Positions 19,451-27,733 of a stretch of 64,000 bases of DNA are shown one piece after another. The stretch covers positions 124,001 through 188,000 of the forward strand of contig NZ_JAIWIA010000018.1 in assembly GCF_020176695.1 (NCBI RefSeq), given 5' to 3'. Every line of letters begins with the position of its first letter. Position 1 is the stretch's first letter. Under the pieces are notes generated by a model. It made no database searches, had not been told where the DNA came from, and was given only the letters and a program-made list of their open reading frames with translations. The position numbers and the translations under genes were made by a program. Origin of the DNA: Massilia sp. MS-15. GTDB taxonomy: Bacteria; Pseudomonadota; Gammaproteobacteria; Burkholderiales; Burkholderiaceae_D.

Positions 19451-20349
19451 AGGATCTCCCGATGGTCGAGCCGGGCTGTTGAGGGGTCGGCCTGCCGCGC
19501 CGGCCCGGCGGCGAGCAGTTCGGCCACATGCGGCAGGATCCGCTCGGCCGATGCTTCGATCTTGAGGGACAGCAACTCGTCGGCGCGTGTGCGCCCGAGG
19601 TTGAGCGCGGCAATCGGCTTGCCGGCGGCGACGGCCATGCGGCAGAAGCGAAAGCCCGAATACACCATCAGCGAGGAGCCGACCACCAGCAGGGCATCGG
19701 CCGCCTCCATCTGCGCGAGGGCATGGGCGCTGCGCGGCGGCGGGATGCCGTCGCCGAAGAACACCACGTCCGGCGACAGCGTGCCTCCGCATTCCACGCA
19801 GTACGGCAGGTGGAAGTGCTCGAGCGCGTCCGGCTCGATCGCGGCGTCGCCGTCCGGCAGCGGCGCGGCGATCGCACTTGCCAGCGCGGGATTCGCTTCG
19901 TTCAGCAGGTCCTGGACGAAGGCGCGCGCGAACTGCGCCTTGCAGTGCAGGCAGACCACGCGGTGGATATTGCCGTGCAGTTCGAGCACGGCCTGGCTGC
20001 CGGCCTCCTGGTGCAGGCCGTCCACGTTCTGGGTCAGGAGAAAGCCGAAGCGGCCGCCATGTTCGAGTTCCGCCAGCGCGCGGTGGCCCACGTTCGGTAC
20101 TGCCCCGGCCATGACCGGCCAGCCGACCATGCTGCGCGCCCAGTAGCGCCGCTGGATCGCTTCCGAACGCCGGAATTCCGGACCCTGCACCGGCAGGCGG
20201 CCGCGCCGGGTGCCGTCGCGGTCGCGGTAGTCGGGGATGCCGGACGCGGTGGACAGGCCGGCGCCGGTCAGCACCAGCGTGCGCGGATACCGTGCCAGGA
20301 AATCCGCCAGCCGCCCGGCATGGTGGTGGACGGTGTAGCCTTCTGCCAT
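19447..20349 (-). CDS. Sir2-family NAD-dependent protein deacylase
   Basis: A 300-residue sirtuin that removes acyl groups from lysine using NAD and releases nicotinamide and O-acyl-ADP-ribose. Visible are the NAD-binding G29-A-G-L-S-T-A-S-G-I-P-D-Y-R, the TQNVDGLH motif (N108, D110), the catalytic H125 (ELHGNIH) and a complete zinc site, C133-x2-C136 with C184-x2-C187. The length and the GRLPVQGPEF insert resemble SIRT4-type class II sirtuins more than short CobB. It lies between nadC and nadB, that is, an NAD consumer inside an NAD-synthesis neighbourhood. Confidence 0.93.
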   Translation of the reverse strand: MAEGYTVHHHAGRLADFLARYPRTLVLTGAGLSTASGIPDYRDRDGTRRGRLPVQGPEFRRSEAIQRRYWARSMVGWPVMAGAVPNVGHRALAELEHGGRFGFLLTQNVDGLHQEAGSQAVLELHGNIHRVVCLHCKAQFARAFVQDLLNEANPALASAIAAPLPDGDAAIEPDALEHFHLPYCVECGGTLSPDVVFFGDGIPPPRSAHALAQMEAADALLVVGSSLMVYSGFRFCRMAVAAGKPIAALNLGRTRADELLSLKIEASAERILPHVAELLAAGPARQADPSTARLDHREIL

Positions 20350-20469
20350 TGTGCGTGCTCCTCCCCTGGCAGCGATCCTACCATCCTCGCGCAGCGCGCC
20401 CGAACACGATTCCGGGCCGAACTCGTGGCCGGATTGCGGGCCGCGCCCGCACCGGCGCCGGCCGCCCGC

Positions 20470-22101
20470 TCAGCGGCGCGGCGGCGTCAGGACGCTCGGC
20501 AGCGCTTTCGGCAACGTATCGGGGAAGTCGCGCGAGTAGTGCAGGCCGCGGCTTTCATGGCGCGACAGCGCGCTGTTGACGATCAGGGACGCGACCTCGA
20601 CCAGGTTGCGCAGTTCCAGCAGGTCGTGCGTGATGCGGAAGTTGCGGTAGTACTCGTCGATCTCTTCCTTGAGCAGCTTGATGCGGTGCTGGGCGCGTTC
20701 CAGGCGCTTGGTGGTGCGCACGATGCCGACATAGTTCCACATGAAGCGGCGCAATTCGTCCCAGTTGTGGGCGATGACGACTTCCTCGTCCGCATTGGTC
20801 ACGCGCGACTCGTCCCAGGGCGGCAGGGCAGGGTTCGCGACCGGCGGCGCGGCCGCGATCTGGTGCGCGCAGGCGCGTCCGATCACCACGCACTCCAGCA
20901 GCGAATTGCTGGCCAGGCGGTTGGCGCCGTGCAGGCCGGTGCAGGCGGTCTCGCCGACGGCGTACAGGCCGGGGATGTCGGTGCGCCCGGCCAGGTCGGT
21001 GACGATGCCGCCGCAGGTGAAGTGCACGGCCGGCACCACGGGAATCGGCTGTTTCGTGATGTCGATTCCCAGCTCCATGCAGCGCGCATGGATGGTGGGG
21101 AAGTGCTCCTTGAGGAAGTCCGGGTCCTGGTGGCTGATGTCGAGGTGGACGTAGTCCAGGCCGCGCTTCTTCATCTCGAAGTCGATCGCGCGCGCCACCA
21201 CGTCGCGCGGCGCCAGCTCGCCGCGTTCGTCGTGGGCCGGCATGAAGCGGGTGCCGGCCGCCGGTCCCGCCTCGGGCGGCAGCTTCAGCAGGCCGCCTTC
21301 GCCGCGGATCGCCTCGGTGATCAGGAAGGATTTGGCGTAGGGGTGGTACAGGCAGGTCGGGTGGAACTGGATGAACTCCATGTTCGACACCCGGCACCCG
21401 GCGCGCCAGGCCATCGCGATACCGTCGCCGGTGGCGGTGTCGGGGTTGGTGGTGTACAGGTAGACCTTGCCGGCGCCGCCGGTGGCCAGCACGGTGTGCT
21501 CGGCCTCGAAGGTCAGCACCTGGCCATTGCGCTCGTCCTGCACGTACAGTCCGTAGCAGCGCGGCTGGCCGACCAGGTGCGGAATGCCGCCATGCAGCGC
21601 GCCCTTGCCGGCCAGCTTGTCGGAGGTGATCAGGTCGATCGCGCAGTGGTGCTCGAACAGCGCGATGTTCGGATGCGCGCGCACTTTCTGTTCCAGCGTG
21701 ACCTGCACCGCGTGGCCGGTGGCGTCGGCAGCGTGGATGATGCGGCGCTGGCTGTGGCCGCCCTCGCGGGTCAGGTGGAAACCGAGTTCGGCCGAGGCGT
21801 CGCGGGTAAACGGCACGCCCTGTTCGATCAGCCATTCGATGGCGGCGCGGCCGTTCTCGACGATGTAGCGGGTCGCCGCTTCCTCGCACAGGCCGGCGCC
21901 GGCCACCAGGGTATCCGTGATGTGCTGGTCGTGGCTGTCGCCGGAATCGAGGACGGCGGCGATGCCGCCCTGGGCCCAGTTGCTTGCGCCGTCGAGCAGC
22001 TCGCGCTTGGAAATGATCGCAACCTTGCGCGTCTGCGCCAGGTGCAGGGCCACCGACAGGCCGGCCAGCCCGCTGCCGACAATAGCGACGTCAAATTTCA
22101 T
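20470..22101 (-). CDS. nadB: L-aspartate oxidase
   Basis: NadB oxidises aspartate to iminoaspartate with FAD, the first step of de novo NAD synthesis, and passes it to NadA. The 543-residue protein starts with the FAD-binding DVAIVGSGLAGLSVALHL and has GASNWAQGGIAA, TGGAGKVYLYTTNP, EFIQFHPTCLYHP and GLYAVGETACTGLHGANRLASNSL, all typical. The ATG at 22101 was preferred; an in-frame TTG at 22119 would add six residues and neither has a clear ribosome-binding site. It is transcribed on its own, opposite to nadA-nadC, with a divergent PNPOx-type gene. Confidence 0.95.
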   Translation of the reverse strand: MKFDVAIVGSGLAGLSVALHLAQTRKVAIISKRELLDGASNWAQGGIAAVLDSGDSHDQHITDTLVAGAGLCEEAATRYIVENGRAAIEWLIEQGVPFTRDASAELGFHLTREGGHSQRRIIHAADATGHAVQVTLEQKVRAHPNIALFEHHCAIDLITSDKLAGKGALHGGIPHLVGQPRCYGLYVQDERNGQVLTFEAEHTVLATGGAGKVYLYTTNPDTATGDGIAMAWRAGCRVSNMEFIQFHPTCLYHPYAKSFLITEAIRGEGGLLKLPPEAGPAAGTRFMPAHDERGELAPRDVVARAIDFEMKKRGLDYVHLDISHQDPDFLKEHFPTIHARCMELGIDITKQPIPVVPAVHFTCGGIVTDLAGRTDIPGLYAVGETACTGLHGANRLASNSLLECVVIGRACAHQIAAAPPVANPALPPWDESRVTNADEEVVIAHNWDELRRFMWNYVGIVRTTKRLERAQHRIKLLKEEIDEYYRNFRITHDLLELRNLVEVASLIVNSALSRHESRGLHYSRDFPDTLPKALPSVLTPPRR

Positions 22102-22270
22102 GGCAAAGTCTTTGTGCAAAGGTATGACTATAGACGATTTGCCACCCCGGCGTCAGGCCGGCGGGGGGCGGGCATGGTCCGCGACAAGGCCGGGACAGTG
22201 TACGCGGCCGCACGGATGGGCCGACCCCGCCGGGCTAGCATCGCGTTTCAACCAACCAGCGAGGTATGCC

Positions 22271-22786
22271 ATGACAGCACCCACCACCCCATCCATGAAC
22301 GACCAGGCGCACGCGGCGGCCCTGCAGGACAAGATCGGCGCGATGCGCTTCGCCATGTTCACCACGCGCGACGCGCACGGCCACCTGGTCAGCCAGCCGA
22401 TGACCCGCCAGGAGGTCGATAACGACGGCGGGCTGTGGTTCTACACCCGCACGACCACCGAGCTGTGGGACAACATCGCCCACCAGCCAGAAGTGAACGT
22501 CAGCTTCGCCGACAACGACAACAGCACCTACGTGTCGGTCAGCGGCGCGGCCGAGCGCGTGGTCGACCGTGCCCGCATCCGGGAGCTGTGGAATCCAATG
22601 GTCCAGGCCTGGTTTCCCGCCGGTCCGGAAGACGAGCACGTGGTGCTGGTGCGGGTGATGCCGCACGCGGCCGAATACTGGGACTCGAACGACAGCAAGA
22701 TGGTGCGCCTGTTCGCCATGGCGAAGGCGGCCGTCACCGGCTCGACGCCGGACGTCGACGCCGAACACGGCAACATCCGCATGTGA
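22271..22786 (+). CDS. Pyridoxamine 5'-phosphate oxidase-fold general stress protein
   Basis: A 171-residue single-domain flavin-binding split-barrel protein (general stress protein 26 type). Seen are DKIGAMRFAMFTT near residue 20, GLWFYTR, VNVSFADNDNSTYVSVSG and a C-terminal WFPAGPEDEHVVLVRV. Such proteins bind FMN or flavin-like cofactors; true PNP oxidase activity is unlikely because the substrate-binding C-terminus of PdxH is missing. GAGG lies 7 bases before the ATG. The much longer upstream open frame overlaps nadB and was ignored. Confidence 0.88.
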   Translation: MTAPTTPSMNDQAHAAALQDKIGAMRFAMFTTRDAHGHLVSQPMTRQEVDNDGGLWFYTRTTTELWDNIAHQPEVNVSFADNDNSTYVSVSGAAERVVDRARIRELWNPMVQAWFPAGPEDEHVVLVRVMPHAAEYWDSNDSKMVRLFAMAKAAVTGSTPDVDAEHGNIRM

Positions 22787-22872
22787 TCGCGGCAAGCCAG
22801 CGCCGGCCGCGCTTGCCGCCAGCCGGCCGCTGGCTTACATTGCTCCCTACTCAACAGTCATCCGGGAGCCGC

Positions 22873-23493
22873 ATGACCCCGCTCGAAATCGCCGCCAACG
22901 CCTGCGTCGCCGTCTCGATCTTCCTTGCCGGGCGCAACAGCATCCACACCTGGTGGACCGGCATCGCCGGCTGCACCCTGTTCGGCCTGCTGTTCGCCGA
23001 GCACCGCCTGTATGCGGACGTGCTGCTGCAAGTCTTCTTTGTGGGCACCAGCGTGCTGGGCTGGTGGCGTTGGGCGCGCGGGAAGGCGGGCGCGCCGCTG
23101 CCCGTGACCCATGCCAGGCCGCGCACCCTGGCCTGGATGGTGCCGGCCGGGGTGGCCGCGAGCGCCGCCTACGGCGCACTGCTGTTCTACAGCACCGACG
23201 CCTACGCGCCCTTCGTCGATTCCGCGGTGCTGGTGTTCAGCGTGATCGCGCAGCTCCTGATGATGGGACGGCGCATCGAGAGCTGGCCGCTGTGGTTGCT
23301 GGTGAACACGATCGCCGTGCCGCTCTACGCCAGCCGCGGGCTGCACCTGACCGCGCTGCTGTACGCGGCCTTCTGGGTAAACGCGATCGTCTCCTGGCTC
23401 TGGTGGCGCAAGCTGGCGCGGCAGCAGGCCGCAGGGAGCGCGCCGGCCGCCACCGGCGCGGGCAGCGTGGCGCCGGCCCCGGTGGAACCCTGA
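22873..23493 (+). CDS. pnuC: PnuC-family nicotinamide riboside transporter
   Basis: A 206-residue, Trp-rich inner membrane protein with about seven hydrophobic segments (first at 4-20, last near 160-180). The pattern N-x-x-x-T-W-W-T-G-I near residue 24, GWWRWAR near 65 and the closing WVNAIVSWLWWRK are characteristic of PnuC. PnuC moves nicotinamide riboside, or in related clades another vitamin, by facilitated diffusion with trapping by a kinase. The nearby nadA, nadC and nadB favour nicotinamide riboside, though no nadR-type kinase is in the window. CGGGAGCCGC precedes the ATG. The frame open further upstream overlaps the PNPOx gene. Confidence 0.88.
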   Translation: MTPLEIAANACVAVSIFLAGRNSIHTWWTGIAGCTLFGLLFAEHRLYADVLLQVFFVGTSVLGWWRWARGKAGAPLPVTHARPRTLAWMVPAGVAASAAYGALLFYSTDAYAPFVDSAVLVFSVIAQLLMMGRRIESWPLWLLVNTIAVPLYASRGLHLTALLYAAFWVNAIVSWLWWRKLARQQAAGSAPAATGAGSVAPAPVEP

Positions 23494-23529
23494 ATCCTGA
23501 TGGAGGCCGCTGACGGCCCAGGCGCAAGC

Positions 23530-23904
23530 TCAGGCGGGCGGCAGGTCGGACGCGTCCTGGTTGCCGCCGGTCTCCGGCGTCCCCAGGCCGGTGCCGGTCG
23601 GGCTGGCCTGCCGCGCATGGGTGTCCTGCGGACCGCGTGCGGCGTGCGTCATCGCGCTGTCGGCCGTCGCCGGCGCATTGTCGGCTGCGTCTTCCCGCCG
23701 GTCCGGCACGGCCGGCCGCCCGTCCGGGGCATTGCGCGTCGCGCCGGCCTGGTTGCGGCTCAATCCATCGCCGCCACTGCCACCGGTCTCTTCCTGGGTT
23801 TCATGGGTGGGCGTGGCGCCGCGCTGTCCGCTGGCGGCGCCGCCGACGCCGAGGGTAGTGGAAGGGTCCTGCCCCGGTTCTTGCCCATTGTCTGGATGGT
23901 TCAT
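23530..23904 (-). CDS. Hypothetical disordered 124-residue protein
   Basis: Starts MNHPDNGQEPG after AAGGAGCGCAAG, an excellent ribosome-binding site. The composition is Gly, Ala, Pro, Thr, Asp and Gln with almost no hydrophobic residues, so the product is probably intrinsically disordered and hydrophilic. Such small proteins are often linked to stress or desiccation, but no family was recognised. The open frame continues to 23991 without a comparable start signal. The gene is not overlapped by neighbours. Confidence 0.6.
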   Translation of the reverse strand: MNHPDNGQEPGQDPSTTLGVGGAASGQRGATPTHETQEETGGSGGDGLSRNQAGATRNAPDGRPAVPDRREDAADNAPATADSAMTHAARGPQDTHARQASPTGTGLGTPETGGNQDASDLPPA

Positions 23905-23991
23905 CTTGCGCTCCTTGCTTGCTGGACGCCCATTATGCGGCGGCGGGGCAGGGCGCGGCGCGCGGCCTGGAACGGCTGCGGCCGCGGCCAT

Positions 23992-24459
23992 TCAGCGATA
24001 GGACTGGTACACGCTGGCCTTGCCGCCATCCTTGACCAGCAGTACGTCGTAGGCATCCTTGCGCGCGCCTTCCATCCCGGGCGAACCCGCCGGCATCCCC
24101 GGCACCGCCAGGCCACGCGCTTTCGGCCGCTCGCGCAGCATGCGCCTGATCTCGCGCGCCGGCACATGGCCTTCGAGCGCGTAGCCGCCGACCCGTCCCG
24201 TATGACAAGACCCGTACTGCTGCGGGATGCCGAACTTCTCGCGGTAGTCCGACGGGTTGGCGACGTCCTGCGCCTTGACATGGAAACCTTCGGCTTCGAG
24301 GTGCCTGACCCATTCCTTGCAGCAGCCGCAGCTGGAGGTCTTGTAGACCTCGACGACAGGCTGCGTCGCGGGCTGGGCCGCACCGGCATACAGGGGCAGG
24401 GACAGCGCAAGGACGGCGCCCGCGCGCGCCAGGGAGAGGAAGTGATACGGCATGGACAT
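23992..24459 (-). CDS. DUF411-family exported metal-binding-type protein
   Basis: A 155-residue protein with a signal peptide (residues 8-28, ending AGAAQ). The mature part begins with a thioredoxin-like strand VEVYKTSSCGCCKEW containing C44-G-C46-C47, the DUF411 hallmark. A further conserved stretch is YGSCHTGRVGGYALEGHVPA, then KARGLAVPGMPAGSPGME. DUF411 proteins are often found with copper-resistance genes and are presumed periplasmic metal binders. No copper genes lie nearby here, so the metal is not determined. Confidence 0.88.
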   Translation of the reverse strand: MSMPYHFLSLARAGAVLALSLPLYAGAAQPATQPVVEVYKTSSCGCCKEWVRHLEAEGFHVKAQDVANPSDYREKFGIPQQYGSCHTGRVGGYALEGHVPAREIRRMLRERPKARGLAVPGMPAGSPGMEGARKDAYDVLLVKDGGKASVYQSYR

Positions 24460-24508
24460 CGTCGCTCCTGAAAGCTAGGGAAGAACCGCCATTATGCCGT
24501 AGCGTCCC

Positions 24509-24537
24509 TTGGTGGGTACGCGACCGCCTGTTATACT
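24509..24537 (+). promoter_or_regulatory. Sigma-70 promoter of the tyrosine recombinase gene
   Basis: TTGGTG (24509-24514), a 17-base spacer and TATACT (24532-24537). The -10 hexamer overlaps the LexA box, the usual layout for repression by steric exclusion. Transcription would begin about 24544, some 20 bases before the chosen ATG at 24566. Confidence 0.7.
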
Positions 24538-24553
24538 GTATATAAACACAGTA
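24534..24553. promoter_or_regulatory. LexA (SOS) box
   Basis: TACTG, ten bases (TATATAAACA), CAGTA. This fits the E. coli-type consensus TACTG-N10-CAGTA, with the core CTGT-N8-ACAG intact. It overlaps the -10 hexamer of the recombinase promoter and ends 12 bases before the ATG. Betaproteobacterial LexA is known to use this type of operator. Prediction: repressed until DNA damage. Confidence 0.85.
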
Positions 24554-24565
24554 TCTATCGCCGCC

Positions 24566-25726
24566 ATGCCCAGTTTCCATCCGATCGACCTCGACCCCTT
24601 GCCGCAGGATTCGCCGCTGCGCCTGGCCGCCAGCGCGCGTGGCGCCGTGTTTCGCGGCATCGCCGACGAGCCGGTCACCGACGCGACATCGGACGCCGAA
24701 CTGGCGCGCGAATACATCGGCCAGGGCGAGCTGAGCCCGAAATCGGTCGCCAACACCCAGAAGGAGCTGTACCGCTTCCTCACCTGGTGCCGCGAGGAGG
24801 CGCGCAAGCGCTTCCAGCAGCTGACCGTGGCCGACCTGAACGCCTACAAGGAATTCATCCGCAATCCGCCGCCGGAATGGGTCTCGGCCACCAAGTGGCC
24901 GCGCGCCGATCCGCGCTACCGGCCTTTCTCCGGGCCACTCTCGGACGCCAGCCGGCGCCAGGCCATGATCGCCGTCAAGGGCCTGCTGGGCTATGCCGAG
25001 CAGACCGGCTACCTGCGGCGCAATCCGGCGCGCCTGGTGCGCAACGTGCGCGCGGCGCAAGGCAGCCGCATCACGCGCTACCTGAGCCCGCAGGCGATCG
25101 CCCATGCGCTGGAGGCGGTGGCGGCGCGGGTGGCCGAAACGCCGGCGGCGATCCGCCAGCGCGAGCGCGACCGCTTCCTGCTGGTCGCGTTCGCCCAGAC
25201 CGGGGCACGCCTGAACGAGATCGTCGGCGCCAGCATGGGATCGATCTACAGCGAAGGCGATGGCCGCTGGTGGCTGGACGTGATGGGCAAGGGCGCCAGG
25301 CCGCGCCGCCTGCCGGTGCCGCCGGCGATGCTGGCCGCGCTGCGCGACTACCGCCTGGCCTTCGGCTTGCCGCCGCAGGCCGGCCGCGCCGACCGCACGC
25401 CGCTGGTCCTGTCCAGCCGGCGCGAGGAGCCGGTGCGCATCACGGACGAAGCCGCGTCGGAAGCCCTGAAAGCGGTGTTCATGGCGGCTGCCGGGCGCGC
25501 CGCCAGCCAGGGCGACGACGACAGCGCCGCCGCGCTGCGCCTGGCCTCGACCCACTGGCTGCGCCATAGCATGCTCACCAACCACGCCAACAGCGGCGTG
25601 CAGCTCAAGACACTGCAGGACACGGCCGGCCACGCGAACATCGCCACCACGGCCGCCTATCTGCACAAGCGCGACCATGAACGCCACGACGAGATCGTCG
25701 GTTCCGGCGCGCGCTTGTTGCCCTGA
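24566..25726 (+). CDS. Tyrosine recombinase/integrase, SOS-controlled
   Basis: A 386-residue tyrosine recombinase. Residues 58-155 form the N-terminal SAM-like core-binding domain (SPKSVANTQKELYRFLTWC). The catalytic domain (about 170-380) retains R215 (GARLNEI), K242, H330-x2-R333 (THWLRHS), H356 (GHANI) and the nucleophile Y365 (TTAAYLHK), so it should be active. It is longer than XerC/XerD (about 300 residues) and is not one of them. The start at 24566 was chosen over 24509, because the latter would place the LexA box and promoter inside the gene. No other integrative-element genes (excisionase, relaxase, transposition) lie nearby, so it appears to be a stand-alone recombinase. It sits 4.4 kb from the dif-like site. 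Confidence 0.92.
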   Translation: MPSFHPIDLDPLPQDSPLRLAASARGAVFRGIADEPVTDATSDAELAREYIGQGELSPKSVANTQKELYRFLTWCREEARKRFQQLTVADLNAYKEFIRNPPPEWVSATKWPRADPRYRPFSGPLSDASRRQAMIAVKGLLGYAEQTGYLRRNPARLVRNVRAAQGSRITRYLSPQAIAHALEAVAARVAETPAAIRQRERDRFLLVAFAQTGARLNEIVGASMGSIYSEGDGRWWLDVMGKGARPRRLPVPPAMLAALRDYRLAFGLPPQAGRADRTPLVLSSRREEPVRITDEAASEALKAVFMAAAGRAASQGDDDSAAALRLASTHWLRHSMLTNHANSGVQLKTLQDTAGHANIATTAAYLHKRDHERHDEIVGSGARLLP

Positions 25727-25747
25727 GCGGGTGCGTGCGTGTTCGTC

Positions 25748-26026
25748 TCAGATCGGCAGTTCGGAGCTGCCGCCGGTCGAGCTGCCGAAGTTCTGCAGGT
25801 CGTCCAGCGACAGGCGGCGTTCATTGAGCGCCGCCACGATGGCTTGCAACTGCTGCGGATCCGGATGCAGGTAGACGATGCGCTGCTCGAGTTCATTGTC
25901 CCAGTACCTGGTGTAGGGGACATCGGTTTCCGCCATCACCCTGGCGTCGAAGCTGCCATCCATCATTTCGCCTACCAGCGTGACCCTGGCCGTGTCCGGC
26001 GTCGTGTTCTTGACCGTGATGCCCAT
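25748..26026 (-). CDS. Hypothetical 92-residue protein
   Basis: A small acidic soluble protein beginning MGITVKNTTPDTARVTLVGEM after AAAGGACGAGC, a good ribosome-binding site. The sequence predicts strands, then a helix (QQLQAIVAALNERRLSLDDLQNF) and a Ser/Gly-rich tail. No family recognised. It converges with the recombinase gene, leaving 21 bases between stops. Confidence 0.65.
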   Translation of the reverse strand: MGITVKNTTPDTARVTLVGEMMDGSFDARVMAETDVPYTRYWDNELEQRIVYLHPDPQQLQAIVAALNERRLSLDDLQNFGSSTGGSSELPI

Positions 26027-26128
26027 GCTCGTCCTTTCGCGTGATCAGTTCGCATGCTGCATTCTGGCCCACGGAGGCGGGCGGATGCAAACGGCTTGCC
26101 GTCAGCCGTGCGCACCCGCGCCGCCGCT

Positions 26129-27733
26129 TCAGCGCGACGCGCCCATGCGCGGGGCGCCGCGGGCGCAGACGGGCGGGCCGTCGAGGAAGGTCCAGCCCCC
26201 TGGATAGCCGCCGCTGGCGCGCGCGAGCGCGACTTCGCCCTCGGGGCCGCACAGGGCTGCGTGCGCGGCGCGGCTCGTCGCGCTGAACACGATCTTCACC
26301 GGCGCGGCCGGCGAAGGATAGGCCGCCACCACGTCGCCATGCGCGGCGCCGTCTTCTCCGAGCGTACGTTCGATGAAGATCTCGGGCTCCGGTTCGTACC
26401 AGCCCGGCAAGGTGGCCAGCACGAAGCGCGCCGCCGGGCTGAACTCGACGTGCGTGTAGCTGCGCGCGTACTTCACCATGCCGGCCTGGGCCAGCAGGAT
26501 CGCGGCCACCATCCCCAGCGGCCAGCGCGGCAGGCGCTGCAGGTAGACCAGGGCCAGGTAGAACAGCGGCATGCCGCCCCACATCGCATAGCGCATCATG
26601 CCGGACGCGCCGGAATTCCAGTTGACCGTGGCCAGCGAGGGAATCGCCATCGCCACGCTGAACAGGATGGCGGCCAGCGCATGCGGCAGCCAGCGCAGGC
26701 GCGGCCGGTCGCGCATCGTGGCCAGATGCAGCGCGACCAGCAGCATCGCCACCGGCAGGCCGACGATGGCGCCCTGGTTCAGGTCGAAGAAGAAGGACAG
26801 CAGCCGCGCCGGCGTCATCAGCGGCGGATAGGTGGAGAAATGCGCGATCACGCTCGGCATGCCGAACAGCGCCTGGTTGAACAGCACCGGAACGGCCGCC
26901 AGCGCCGCCACCAGCACCGATGCCAGCAGCGTGGGCAGGCCGAACATCGTGCGCAGCGCCGCACGCGCGGACAGGCCGTCGTGCGCGTAAAGATAAGCGG
27001 CGCGAATGAGCGGTGCGAACAGCGCGAACAGCACCAGCGGCGGATTCTGCATCGCCGCCACGCCGGCCAGCACGGCGCCGGGGAAGGGCCGGCCGGCAAG
27101 GGTCAGCAGCAGCGCTGAAAGCAGTGCGCAGGCGCTGAAGAATTCGGGACTCGACCAGTTCGAATACAGCAGCCCCCCGGAGAGCAGAAAGAACACGGTA
27201 CCGAACATCGCGCGCGGCGCCGAGCCTGTGAAGCGGAACAGGGCCACCGCGAGGATCGCCAGCGCCGCCAGGTTCACCACCTGGAAGGCCTTGAAGGGCT
27301 TGCCGCCGACGGCGTCGATCAGCTTGAAGGGCAGGGCGGCCAGGGCCGGATAGGCGAAGAAGTGGATGGCGTAGTAGCCACCGTCGCTGCCGCGGATGAA
27401 GCCGGGGAAGGGATGCGGATCGCCGCGCTGCATGCCGCTGCGCAGCTTATCGTGCACGGCCACGAAGCCCGGTTCGGGCGACAGGGCGGCGGAGCGCTCG
27501 AGGTCGGCCAGGGTGAAGGCGGGGCTGCCATGGCTGGCGAGGGCGATCGTCATCAAGGCGTATTCCTGGAAGTCGCCGCTCTTCGACGGGCGGGTCAGCA
27601 GCAGGGCGGCAAGCGACAACAGGGCGATGAACAAGGCCAGGCGACCGGCGGGACGGGCCGGGAGGAAACGCTGCATGGAGGTGCGCTGCATGGGAATGAT
27701 GAGGCAGCGCTGCCGGAGGCGGAAGCGGGCCAT
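26129..27733 (-). CDS. Polytopic membrane protein, possibly glycosyltransferase-like
   Basis: A 534-residue protein with about ten hydrophobic segments between residues 30 and 440 and a soluble C-terminal region of about 90 residues. Asp/Glu residues follow the first membrane segment (SGDFQEYALM), and a polar stretch GGYYAIHFFAYPALAALPFKL precedes the second. This layout resembles GT-C membrane glycosyltransferases (dolichyl-phosphate mannosyltransferase type), but I see no diagnostic motif, so the function is open. Later starts at 27691 or 27676 are possible; none has a clear ribosome-binding site. It is monocistronic. Confidence 0.7.
   Translation of the reverse strand: MARFRLRQRCLIIPMQRTSMQRFLPARPAGRLALFIALLSLAALLLTRPSKSGDFQEYALMTIALASHGSPAFTLADLERSAALSPEPGFVAVHDKLRSGMQRGDPHPFPGFIRGSDGGYYAIHFFAYPALAALPFKLIDAVGGKPFKAFQVVNLAALAILAVALFRFTGSAPRAMFGTVFFLLSGGLLYSNWSSPEFFSACALLSALLLTLAGRPFPGAVLAGVAAMQNPPLVLFALFAPLIRAAYLYAHDGLSARAALRTMFGLPTLLASVLVAALAAVPVLFNQALFGMPSVIAHFSTYPPLMTPARLLSFFFDLNQGAIVGLPVAMLLVALHLATMRDRPRLRWLPHALAAILFSVAMAIPSLATVNWNSGASGMMRYAMWGGMPLFYLALVYLQRLPRWPLGMVAAILLAQAGMVKYARSYTHVEFSPAARFVLATLPGWYEPEPEIFIERTLGEDGAAHGDVVAAYPSPAAPVKIVFSATSRAAHAALCGPEGEVALARASGGYPGGWTFLDGPPVCARGAPRMGASR
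27081..27412 (+). other. Three KOPS-like GGGNAGGG octamers pointing towards dif
   Basis: GGGAAGGG at 27081-27088, GGGCAGGG at 27329-27336 and GGGAAGGG at 27405-27412 are all on the plus strand. In E. coli GGGNAGGG directs FtsK towards dif; here the nearest dif-like site is 1.5 kb to the right, so the orientation is as expected. They lie inside the membrane-protein gene. Other plus-strand copies left of dif are at 13783, 20826, 23946 and 24394. Confidence 0.5.

Noticed and set aside
19528..22422. A 964-codon open frame on the plus strand
   Set aside because: Antisense to the sirtuin and nadB genes, both of which show full family motifs. The frame has Arg/Gly/Ala-rich composition typical of shadows.
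24509..24565. Upstream start of the recombinase at 24509
   Set aside because: It would put the LexA box and the sigma-70 promoter inside the gene and adds 19 residues without family similarity.
24566..25726. Recombinase as XerC or XerD
   Set aside because: 386 residues and an N-terminal extension with a long insert do not fit the roughly 300-residue Xer proteins; those are expected elsewhere in the genome.
23992..26026. An integrated prophage or genomic island around the recombinase
   Set aside because: No phage, conjugation or excisionase genes, no tRNA and no flanking direct repeats were found, and codon use does not differ clearly from neighbours.
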